Shown here: positions 36,219 to 41,666 of the stretch, in pieces
Layout: each line of letters opens with the position of its first letter
Numbering within the stretch: position 1 is the first letter of the stretch
Origin: Hemicentrotus pulcherrimus
Lineage: Eukaryota; Echinodermata; Echinoidea; Camarodonta; Strongylocentrotidae
Length of the DNA stretch: 64,000 nt
NCBI GenBank assembly: GCA_003118195.1
Contig: BEXV01000066.1
Span: forward strand, 231,476 to 295,475
Direction of reading: 5' to 3'
The notes under the pieces: generated by a model
What the model was told of the DNA's origin: nothing
Seen by the model: only the letters and a program-made list of their open reading frames with translations
Database searches by the model: none
Made by a program: the position numbers and the translations under genes

Positions 36219-37062
36219 TTTTTGTCAGTCTACGTTTTCTCAGAAGGTATTGACCTTTTCCTCGTTTCTTTGAACGTTATAGTGATGAACCATGATGACT
36301 ATTAACATTGGGAATATTAATCTTCATAGCTACCTGCCATGTCAATTAAAGACTTCCTTTTACTAGAGCAAGTNATGCATTAAAGATAATCAATAAACAT
36401 ATATTTTGTTCATGTTGTAATCACAATATATGCACGCAAATATCATTACTTTTTTTTTTACAATCACAATCGTTAATTAATGTATAATTTCGACAGAGTA
36501 GATATTCATTTATAGGTTATTTTGAGTATATTGATATATCGATGCTGTCTTTCTATCTCAACAGTCATGGGGACAGCGGCATTGGTATGCTTTCTTCATT
36601 ATCATCCTCATCCTCATCGGAATTGTGTCAGCAGTGGTATACATAGTTAGGAGGTAACTTTATCTCTTCATTTAGTATCAACCATTTGTGTTCTCAATCA
36701 TTAATATTATGATGTATATTCATTATCATCACGAACACTCAATATAATTTTGATAGCATTATCGCAAAGAATTTTGCCTTACGAAAGATAAAATACGTAC
36801 ATGATTTCTACAGGAATATGATATACCATTCTGAAATTGCTATTGAGTTGATTTCTCCAAAGTCAGCGGTCATAGTTTGATGAAGAACCAAATCTGCTTC
36901 TTTATCTCAAAGCAATGGATGCACAGCCAGGATATTTTCATCCTTGGCCCTTGTTCCTTTCATGAGCCTCTTTCAGGTCAAGTTTTACTCGCCTCACCGC
37001 CTTATTTTTCTGATTTCCTCCTTATATCCAGGCAGCGGAAAGCTGAAATTCCACCCGACTGA
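7143..37062 (+). CDS. Giant Delta-like DSL protein: MNNL, DSL, 82 EGF, SEA-like, TM (12 exons, three in-frame TGA)
   Basis: Reconstructed join: 7143-7181, 18156-18322, 18795-18933, 19178-19338, 20364-20526, 20901-20997, 21465-30555, 31412-31584, 33960-34140, 34633-34831, 36565-36653, 37032-37062. All introns are GT-AG and phases agree. The total is 10,530 nt, or 3,509 residues plus stop, counting three in-frame TGA as residues. Domain order: signal peptide, MNNL-type domain, DSL, 82 EGF repeats of about 38 residues, SEA-like domain, one membrane helix, 11-residue tail. MNNL plus DSL is the signature of Notch ligands (Delta/Jagged). Known ligands carry about 6-16 EGF repeats and longer tails; no VWC domain follows the EGFs as it does in Jagged. 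A cell-surface Notch-pathway or adhesion role is inference. An alternative in-frame ATG lies at 7131 (four extra residues). All three TGA codons replace EGF cysteines; no frameshift was found. Confidence 0.88.
7820..7849. repeat. Pentanucleotide (CAAAT)n microsatellite
   Basis: About six uninterrupted copies of CAAAT in intron 1. Confidence 0.9.
8741..8886. mobile_element. Possible small MITE with GTTTCACAAA ends
   Basis: GTTTCACAAA near 8746 and TTTGTGAAAC near 8870 form inverted ends of a roughly 146-bp unit that also holds repeated GTCAC/GTGAC and TTTGTCAT words. The terminus resembles that of the better-defined element at 19562-19871. The arms are short and no target duplication is clear, so the call is tentative. 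Confidence 0.35.
10036..10255. repeat. Compound GA / TA microsatellite
   Basis: Two purine GA tracts flank an uninterrupted TA run at about 10112-10131. Frames on both strands give only low-complexity peptides. Confidence 0.93.
14587..14708. repeat. 59-bp tandem duplication, pyrimidine-rich
   Basis: The unit beginning TCTGTTCCTCCTTCC occurs at 14587 and again at 14646 with near-perfect identity, each ending in a TTTTTCTTGTTTTT run. It is a two-copy tandem duplication in intron 1 and is apparently recent. Confidence 0.9.
17511..17573 (-). mobile_element. tRNA-like SINE head fragment
   Basis: On the minus strand a box-A-like TGGCCTGGTGGTAGAG and a box B (GGTTCAAGTCC, plus 17521-17531) are correctly ordered, but the acceptor stem does not pair. 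This is therefore a tRNA-derived repeat, not a tRNA gene. A second box-A-like copy lies in the opposite orientation at about 17632. Confidence 0.4.
18156..18322 (+). CDS. Exon 2: MNNL-type N-terminal domain, first part
   Basis: Starts [16 protein letters not shown] and reads through a Cys-rich stretch (CCDG, ICDTKC, EICFG). This matches the pattern of the Delta/Jagged N-terminal C2-like domain: a beta-strand start, then paired cysteines, then a Cys before the next exon. It begins in phase 0 and leaves two bases (AA) completed by exon 3. Acceptor CTCGCAG, donor GTAAGA. The antisense 149-codon frame over this exon is a shadow. Confidence 0.85.
18323..18794 (+). other. Intron 2 (472 bp)
   Basis: GT-AG bounded with a polypyrimidine tract at the acceptor. 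No embedded repeat or gene recognised. Confidence 0.8.
18795..18933 (+). CDS. Exon 3: MNNL-type domain, middle
   Basis: Encodes the segment with DCTYGKYKT and [18 protein letters not shown]. In Notch ligands this position holds a Cys-Thr-(Tyr/Phe)-Gly motif and then the strand leading into a (F)xWP-like turn. It joins exon 2 through the split codon AA|C and ends in phase 0 at AAG|GTATGA. Confidence 0.85.
19178..19338 (+). CDS. Exon 4: MNNL-type domain, end and linker to DSL
   Basis: Encodes [18 protein letters not shown] and then a basic linker rich in Arg ([19 protein letters not shown]). In family members this segment is the last strand of the C2-like domain plus the variable linker before DSL. 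It ends with the split codon AG|G. No cysteine is present, as expected here. Confidence 0.85.
19437..20035 (+). mobile_element. tRNA-derived SINE (interrupted)
   Basis: Head with box A (TGGTCTAGTGG) and box B (GGTTCGAGTCC). The body contains the ACATTTGCCAC and AAATGGTTACCTGGTA words shared with the SINEs at 21055 and 51835, and the tail is TTATTATTATT-rich. The T-arm does not pair, so it is a SINE rather than a tRNA gene. It is split by the element at 19562-19871. Confidence 0.75.
19562..19871. mobile_element. 310-bp MITE with long terminal inverted repeats, inserted in a SINE
   Basis: The first 25 bases (starting GAGGTGTTTCACAAAGATCC) are the exact reverse complement of the last 25. Similarity continues for about 50 bases with mismatches. 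A 5-bp direct repeat CCAGG flanks it (19557-19561 and 19872-19876); removing the element and one copy restores the SINE word CCCAGGTGTAGTAAATGG. No coding capacity. Confidence 0.9.
20364..20526 (+). CDS. Exon 5: DSL domain
   Basis: One complete DSL domain: [15 protein letters not shown], then the loop [13 protein letters not shown], then [11 protein letters not shown], ending TE. All six cysteines and the YYG, CRPR and GxxGxxC landmarks of Delta/Serrate/LAG-2 domains are present. In the receptor-contact loop the usual D-D-F-F-G stretch is G-D-G-I-D, so the aromatic pair is lost and an RGD tripeptide appears (20437-20445). Begins with split codon AG|G and ends in phase 0. Confidence 0.93.
20527..20900 (+). 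other. Intron 5 (374 bp)
   Basis: GT-AG bounded; includes a poly-A run near 20721. No other feature recognised. Confidence 0.8.
20901..20997 (+). CDS. Exon 6: EGF repeat 1
   Basis: Encodes the calcium-binding EGF start [10 protein letters not shown], then CQNNGTC, a hydroxylation-type segment ([12 protein letters not shown]) and EGTTG, breaking before the last cysteine. It carries O-glucose (C-A-S-V-P-C) and O-fucose (C-x4-T-C) consensus sites, plus an NGT sequon that shares the same Thr. Ends with one base of a Gly codon completed by exon 7. Confidence 0.9.
20998..21464 (+). other. Intron 6 (467 bp) carrying a SINE
   Basis: GT-AG bounded; mostly occupied by the SINE at 21055-21348. Confidence 0.8.
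21055..21348 (+). mobile_element. SINE, tRNA head missing
   Basis: Shares ordered words with the minus-strand SINE at 51835-52183: CACTAAT, TCCT-TGGCAAGA, AAATGGGTACCCGGTAGGATGCGA and CTCCCCAGGGAGTGGAGA. The tail reads CGCTATTTAAGGACGAACTATTATTG. It lacks the box A/B head and is probably 5'-truncated. Confidence 0.8.
21465..30555 (+). CDS. Exon 7: EGF repeats 2-81 in one 9.1-kb exon
   Basis: A single exon of 9,091 bases in one frame throughout. It starts inside EGF1 and stops inside EGF81. By hand alignment it carries 80 EGF repeats of consensus DIDEC-x-S-x-PC-xNGATC-xD-xVNGY-xCxC-xPGYEGxHCE. From EGF3 (Cys1 at 21608) to EGF75 (Cys1 at 29816) the spacing is exactly 72 units of 114 bases; EGF75 is one residue shorter. 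Nearly all repeats have the calcium-binding signature and the Cx(D/N)x4(F/Y)xCxC hydroxylation motif, plus the CxSxPC O-glucose motif. Two in-frame TGA codons (24686, 29018) replace Cys1 of EGF30 and EGF68. Antisense and shifted frames inside are shadows. Confidence 0.95.
24686..24688 (+). other. In-frame TGA at Cys1 of EGF repeat 30
   Basis: Reads N-E-[TGA]-D-S-D-P-C where every other repeat has TGT or TGC. One base (third position T/C to A) separates it from the expected Cys codon. Frame and repeat spacing continue unbroken on both sides. Could be assembly error, a null allele, or a recoded codon. Confidence 0.95.
29018..29020 (+). other. In-frame TGA at Cys1 of EGF repeat 68
   Basis: Reads D-E-[TGA]-E-S-F-P-C. 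It lies exactly 4,332 bases (38 repeats of 114) after the first TGA and shares the 10-mer ATGAATGAGA with it. The frame continues for a further 14 repeats. Confidence 0.95.
30556..31411 (+). other. Intron 7 (856 bp) with a TTAA-flanked element
   Basis: GT-AG bounded (GTAATT ... CCAAG). Contains the element at 30643-31181 and a 46-bp direct repeat on each side of it (30577-30622 and 31176-31221). Confidence 0.8.
30643..31181. mobile_element. TTAA-flanked inverted-repeat element, family A
   Basis: Starts TTAAAGGTACTATGTCCC and ends with its exact reverse complement. TTAA at both ends is typical of a piggyBac-type target duplication. The body has no transposase frame. A second copy of the family, with the same internal words (GTAGAACTTTGCAGGAATTA, GTGCAAGGAAACC), is at 31875-33869. 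Confidence 0.85.
31412..31584 (+). CDS. Exon 8: end of EGF 81 and EGF repeat 82, with in-frame TGA
   Basis: Completes EGF81 ([14 protein letters not shown]), then an EGF with spacing GC-x4-KC-x4-QC, [TGA]-K-C, and GTEC. The third in-frame TGA (31542-31544) falls in Y-S-[TGA]-K-C-D-R-G, exactly the fourth EGF cysteine. Split codons match both sides (AG|G in, T|AT out). Donor CAT|GTAAGT. EGF82 is the most divergent repeat, with an acidic insert (TDDDVIY) before the TGA. Confidence 0.85.
31542..31544 (+). other. In-frame TGA at Cys4 of EGF repeat 82
   Basis: The reading Y-S-TGA-K-C needs Cys at the TGA to complete the EGF C4-x-C5 pair. As with the other two TGA codons, one third-position change would give TGC or TGT. 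Confidence 0.88.
32340..33791 (+). mobile_element. Non-LTR retrotransposon (LINE) 3' end, 5'-truncated
   Basis: Conceptual frame with one frameshift ends [12 protein letters not shown], then [12 protein letters not shown] and stop. This is the conserved tail of CR1/L2/Jockey-like reverse-transcriptase proteins (G-x-x-x-W-N-S-L ... F-K-x-x-x-K). The 3' end is an (AAATAAATG)-type tail at about 33762-33791. A hairpin element at 32662-33424 splits its 3' UTR. Confidence 0.75.
32662..33424. mobile_element. 763-bp full-length hairpin element with TA target site (mariner-like MITE)
   Basis: Ends CAGTGCGTCCCAGAAAAAAC and its inverse, each flanked by TA. The two halves are complementary over nearly their whole length: the outer arms share GGCGGGCGGTAT/ATACCGCCCGCC and the inner arms share AAGACTTAACTCCGTTTCGTTG. 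The centre is near 33010. Tc1/mariner-type ends and TA duplication are established family traits; the specific family is not identified. The 77-codon frame inside it is spurious. Confidence 0.9.
33960..34140 (+). CDS. Exon 9: SEA-like domain, first half
   Basis: Encodes [16 protein letters not shown], a helix-like stretch ([15 protein letters not shown]), then [20 protein letters not shown]. The order strand, amphipathic helix, strand fits the first half of a SEA fold. Three N-glycosylation sequons (NIT, NCS, NTT) are visible. Entry codon T|AT, exit GG|A. The SEA call rests on pattern and position (just before the membrane helix), not on a search. Confidence 0.8.
34141..34632 (+). other. Intron 9 (492 bp)
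   Basis: GT-AG bounded. No recognised repeat. A decoy acceptor (GATTGCAG near 34477) is followed by no usable in-frame exon with donor. Confidence 0.8.
34633..34831 (+). CDS. Exon 10: SEA-like domain, second half, and basic stalk
   Basis: Encodes [19 protein letters not shown], a helix-like [10 protein letters not shown] segment, [10 protein letters not shown], then [15 protein letters not shown]. This matches the second half of a SEA fold (beta strand, helix, closing strand ending in a D-V-x-I-x-V-type motif). Where canonical SEA domains have G-S-V-V-V at the autocleavage turn, this one reads S-G-M-E-F-T. One more N-glycan sequon (NVT). Ends in phase 0. Confidence 0.82.
34832..36564 (+). 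other. Intron 10 (1,733 bp)
   Basis: GT-AG bounded (GTATGA ... CAACAG). Contains a (CT)n microsatellite at 36188-36211 and one ambiguous base (N) at 36374. Short frames (for example 35027-35278) have no recognised domain. Confidence 0.75.
36188..36211. repeat. (CT)n microsatellite
   Basis: Uninterrupted CT dinucleotides in intron 10. Confidence 0.95.
36565..36653 (+). CDS. Exon 11: transmembrane helix
   Basis: Encodes [11 protein letters not shown] followed by the hydrophobic [17 protein letters not shown] and a basic stop-transfer (RR). This is a clear single-pass type I helix of about 20 residues. Enters in phase 0; exit codon AG|G. Confidence 0.9.
36654..37031 (+). other. Intron 11 (378 bp)
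   Basis: GT-AG bounded, acceptor TATATCCAG. No repeat recognised. The short open frame running through it (36877-37062) joins the last exon only by chance. Confidence 0.75.
37032..37062 (+). CDS. Exon 12: C-terminal end of an 11-residue cytoplasmic tail
   Basis: Continues the tail, giving [11 protein letters not shown] then TGA. The tail has a single lysine, and no PDZ-type C terminus or extended region like those of known DSL ligands. A poly-A signal follows about 380 bases later. The acceptor could be missed or alternative, but phase and basic composition fit. Confidence 0.78.
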
Positions 37063-37470
37063 GCCAGGGTGATTCAACTTCCAGGAGAAGGAACAGAAGT
37101 GAGCCGAACTCACTCGTACTCTCTGGAAATAACATTTGATGAGACATTTATTGGTCGTGCTAAATATAAAAACAGGAGGGAAATATGAATTAGTGTCACC
37201 GGACTTACCTTCATTTATGGAAAATTTGACTAGGAATTTCATCCCTTTATGGCCCTTCAATATCTACATGTTAAATCAACAATGCCGGATCTGATAAGGA
37301 TATTGAGAAGACTGAAAAAAGACTTTTGTCACGGGACCATCTTCAACTGATAGTAGAGTCGAGTCGTTATTCAACACAAATTCGATTTCTAAATGTTTTC
37401 TATATTACTGGTTATCATATAATTCATGTTTATATTTGATTGCAAATAAAGATATCGCTATTTGATTATA
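37063..37470 (+). other. 3' UTR of the giant gene
   Basis: Runs from the TGA at 37060 to shortly after the AATAAA at 37445. No SECIS-type stem-loop (ATGA ... AA ... GA quartet) could be recognised by eye. Confidence 0.6.
37445..37450 (+). terminator. Polyadenylation signal AATAAA
   Basis: Canonical hexamer, the first convincing one after the stop codon, in an AT-rich context typical of 3' ends. Confidence 0.65.
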
Positions 37471-38707
37471 CATGTGTGATAATGTGTATGCATAATAGTT
37501 TAGATTTTCCATTTTTCAAAAAGAAAATGAGTCATTTCAATGTTTCTGCATTTATTTTCATGGCGTAATTTTTGTATGGATTAATTGACACGATGAAAAC
37601 GTTAACAAATAATATTAAACTACCACACTTGTCAAAGATTAAAAAAAATATGTTGATGTATGAACAAGTCACTGAGAGTAAGATCGAAAGCGGGTGCACC
37701 CCGGTTTTTAAAAGTTGCTCCCTTTTGAAATGTATAACTTTACTTTACTTTATAACGATAATTCCATAATAATTTCATCCTCTCCAAGCGCTATAGTTCT
37801 CCTTAGAACTATATGCTAAGAAAGATAACAAACAGTCCTTTTCAGGACTACACTCCTCCAAAAAAGATTGCCGAGTCAGAGTCTTTTTTTTTAAGGACTA
37901 GTCAAACCTCTCTCTCTCTCACACACACATGGTGCACACGCTAACCTACTGTATAATTCCATAATAGTCAATCTGTACCTATAAACATATTTATGTTATT
38001 GAGTATTTTGAAACGGTATCAGATAAAATACAAATCATATCTTTTTTTTTTAAATATCAAAGGAATTGAATCATTTACCTCCAAATATCAAAAAAGTATA
38101 CGCACAACGAGTGACTAGTTAATTAATAATGCCAATAAGAATTCACTTTCCGTAATTTACCGTGTAAACAGTTATATATATTTCTTTCAATGTGTCATCG
38201 TTGATAACATGAAAAATTGCATTATACATAGCCCGATTGATCGATATTGTATTGTTTCATAACCATGTCCAATTATACTTGCATGTTACAGTTATTGTGA
38301 AATGTGGACATTTTAAGGGCGATTTACACATGCATCCATGTTTCTATTTTGACCACAGCAATTCACTAGTCAAACCCAAAGCCAGCTACCTGAAATGTGT
38401 CTAGTCTACTCTTCCGATAGTATAATTTTTTTTTAAATAAAACATGGGGGGGGGACATAATTATGAGGGATGTATTTGTTTCCATTATCCGTATTACAAT
38501 TTTACTAGTCTTGTATGAATGTATCATAATCAGGTATTACTTGTGTTGAATAAAATGTTGTAAATACTTTTCTACTTATGAAATACATACGTTTGTTTTT
38601 ATTTTCAAACAATTTAAGGAAATATGTGAGTTGAAGATGACAAGTGATGAGGAAAAACTTGCTCCCTATGACTTTTATCTATAATGGCAGCATTATATCT
38701 ATTTAGG
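37471..38707. other. Intergenic, no gene seen
   Basis: AT-rich sequence. A 9-bp hairpin (TATAGTTCT-CCTT-AGAACTATA, about 37793-37814) is the only small structure noted. No exon recognised. Confidence 0.5.
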
Positions 38708-38725
38708 TATGTGTGTGTGTGTGTG
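38708..38725. repeat. (TG)n run abutting the assembly gap
   Basis: Alternating TG directly before the N block, so the gap probably collapses a longer microsatellite. Confidence 0.85.
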
Positions 38726-39314
38726 NNNNNNNNNNNNNNNNNNNNNNNNNNNNNNNNNNNNNNNNNNNNNNNNNNNNNNNNNNNNNNNNNNNNNNNNNNN
38801 NNNNNNNNNNNNNNNNNNNNNNNNNNNNNNNNNNNNNNNNNNNNNNNNNNNNNNNNNNNNNNNNNNNNNNNNNNNNNNNNNNNNNNNNNNNNNNNNNNNN
38901 NNNNNNNNNNNNNNNNNNNNNNNNNNNNNNNNNNNNNNNNNNNNNNNNNNNNNNNNNNNNNNNNNNNNNNNNNNNNNNNNNNNNNNNNNNNNNNNNNNNN
39001 NNNNNNNNNNNNNNNNNNNNNNNNNNNNNNNNNNNNNNNNNNNNNNNNNNNNNNNNNNNNNNNNNNNNNNNNNNNNNNNNNNNNNNNNNNNNNNNNNNNN
39101 NNNNNNNNNNNNNNNNNNNNNNNNNNNNNNNNNNNNNNNNNNNNNNNNNNNNNNNNNNNNNNNNNNNNNNNNNNNNNNNNNNNNNNNNNNNNNNNNNNNN
39201 NNNNNNNNNNNNNNNNNNNNNNNNNNNNNNNNNNNNNNNNNNNNNNNNNNNNNNNNNNNNNNNNNNNNNNNNNNNNNNNNNNNNNNNNNNNNNNNNNNNN
39301 NNNNNNNNNNNNNN
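38726..39314. other. Assembly gap (589 N)
   Basis: Unresolved bases. Frames called across it are meaningless. Confidence 1.
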
Positions 39315-39485
39315 AATGACCTAAATGTTTGTAATTATGATTGCAACGTGGGCTAAATACAGGATAGTCTTTGGGATCGTGTTTAATGATGAAAGTGAAA
39401 TGATCACATCAAACTTCTAATATTGTTATTTATCATGGAAATGAAGTAGATGTAAGTAGTGATAGATAAAGAGAATTAAAACGTA

Positions 39486-39560
39486 AGAGAGAGAGAGAAA
39501 GAAATAAAAGAAAGGAGAAAACTGAGAGGGATAGAGAGAGAGAGAGAGAGAGAGAGAGGG
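39486..39560. repeat. (GA)n microsatellite, interrupted
   Basis: Purine-rich GA tract with AAAG and GGA interruptions. The antisense 71-codon frame is low complexity. Confidence 0.93.
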
Positions 39561-40230
39561 AATGGGAATGAGATGGCTCCAATGCCCACGGAAGCCGCAA
39601 GACGCCACAAACAAGTTGAGGTAAATAATTATTAACCGCATCTCTTGGTGCTAACCGAGATTGGCGCTGTTATAGTATCATTTGGGATTACTTGCATTTC
39701 TACAGCTAAAACTGGTTAACAGCTATTAAAAGCTTCATTCCAGCAAGACAATCAATTAAAAGATAAAAATCTGGACGACACGGAAAGGAAGGAGAAATGA
39801 TGGCGCTATATATAGTATGGATTTGATGCATCTTATATCAATATTGATAAAATCTATATTTGTGGCTTGTATTTCGACACGACAACTGTTTTGAAAATAA
39901 TAATACTGAATATACACATTCGATAACTAGAACAACTACTCGTTACTATATATTCAAAACTACACCATCTAGATCCCATTGTCTGCTGCTGTCTGAAATA
40001 AAAATGATCTTTTTCATTCTTATCTTCAGTTTAGAAGTCGAGAGAAGGTTGAGCTCTGGGAAGAGGTGAAACATATTTTCTGAGCGTTTTCATTGTTATT
40101 ATGCAAGTGTGGAAGAACATCAGATAAAAAATATTCCCTGAAAAGCAAGACTCTTTAAATGCTTCTATATTCTAAATATGGCATGTTAAACAACATAAAA
40201 AACGGGACGGATTTTTATGCCACATGTTCG
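39561..40230. other. Intergenic, no gene seen
   Basis: No exon or repeat recognised. The short frame at 39860-40069 lacks any known motif. Confidence 0.5.
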
Positions 40231-40417
40231 TGTAGACCCATATACATCTTTCCGTGTACAGTGCTTGTACATTACCAAGACTGGGCCAAAATTCTTATAA
40301 TTTTGATGATTCCAGAACCTTGCAATACACACCAATACTTAAATGCTAGATGATCAACCTTTTGTGATCGATTTCACACGTTTCTCTCACAATGCAATCG
40401 GCAAGGCCAGAACTTAA
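40231..40417. mobile_element. Half-length copy, TTAA element family B
   Basis: Matches the right half of the 47444-47817 element from GTAGACCCATATACATCTT through the TGATGATTCCAGAACCTTGCA and GATCAACCTTTT blocks, to AACTTAA. It starts at the same internal breakpoint as the 57611 copy. Confidence 0.7.
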
Positions 40418-40440
40418 GCTTAACAGTACTAGTTTACAGG

Positions 40441-40607
40441 AGGGATTAGACCGCCCTTCAAGGTCAATGGACAGGTGGCTATCTCATCAACTCAGCTCTC
40501 AGTTAACATAAGAAAAAGAGGATTATGGGGGACCAATGGTCACCGATTAGGCATTGTTTAAAATAGAGAGGGCGCAAGTAGCTACAAGTAGTGCAGTTGG
40601 CCTTTAA
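40441..40607. mobile_element. Single arm of TTAA foldback element, family C
   Basis: Aligns with the right arm of the 58223-58679 element: GGGATTAGACC, ACAGGTGG, TCTCATCAACTCAGCTCTCA, CACCGATT, ending CCTTTAA. No opposite arm was found beside it. Confidence 0.7.
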
Positions 40608-41666
40608 CCTTCTCTTTAACTTCTGACTGAGAACAATCACCAAACGTTTATGAAACACTTCCTTTGGAAAGAGGAAAGCCACAGTATGTGAGGGGTCAGA
40701 GACATGTCCTACGATGGAGTCCTTCAAAGTCATATCAAGATGAAATGACTGGGCATTAATGGTCACCCTCCTTGAGACAACCAGCAGGTTAACCGCCGGA
40801 AGTTTTTCTTTATCTTATTCAAGAACTTGATTGGAGGACTGACAAGGGTACACATCAAACGAACAAAATCGATGAGAATTTTTTGTTTGTTTTTTAAAAG
40901 GTCCATACTACTATATATTGAGGAACGAAACCATAGCAGTTTTCGTCGAATCAAGAGTGGTTCATCTTCTTTCTGAACAATTAAACACCCATTTCTATAT
41001 TTGTATATTAAACAAGTAAGGGAAAGGTATCATAATAATTATGGGTAATAAACGATTGCCAAGGATCAACCCAAAAATATCGAATTGAAATAAAACACGA
41101 CATATAAAAAACTTTCCTTTTTCAGTAACAATTATAAATGGCACTGGTTTTTTTAACTTATACCAAATGTGTCCACAAATGGGTCCAAAATGAAATTATA
41201 TTTACTCACTTCAAACTTGTATTTTTAGGATCAGGACTAATCATATTTTTGAGAAATGCAAATTCTGGACCTTAATCTATCTCTTTATTTATTCACCAGA
41301 TATGAATACTTTGAGTTTTTACAATTTTATTGTGAAGTATAGCATATCTAATAACTGTGATATAAGACTCATTTGCTATCAACTACACCTTTAAATATGT
41401 TGGGTCTTTAAAAATATGTTTCAGAGATTATTCATGCAAATTGTTAAGTTTCTATCTTGAAAAATACAGATTTTGTATCCCTTGAAAGTGAAAAAAAGCT
41501 ATGAATTAGGATTTTGACAATAAAAAGTTTTTATTTCAATAGGTAAAATGCTTTTTTCTTAGGTCAAACTTATTTTATTGTAACAACTGATGATATAAGG
41601 TAAATACATGCAAAAAAATTGGGAACCACTGCATTGACTGATAATTTTCGTATGTCAAACCACTGA

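Noticed and set aside
37063..37470. SECIS element that would support selenocysteine at the TGA codons
   Set aside because: ATGA at about 37139 and nearby A-rich and GA words were examined, but no stem of suitable length pairs around them by eye. A dedicated search could still overturn this.
38684..39356. Long frames across the N block
   Set aside because: Artefact of translating unknown bases.
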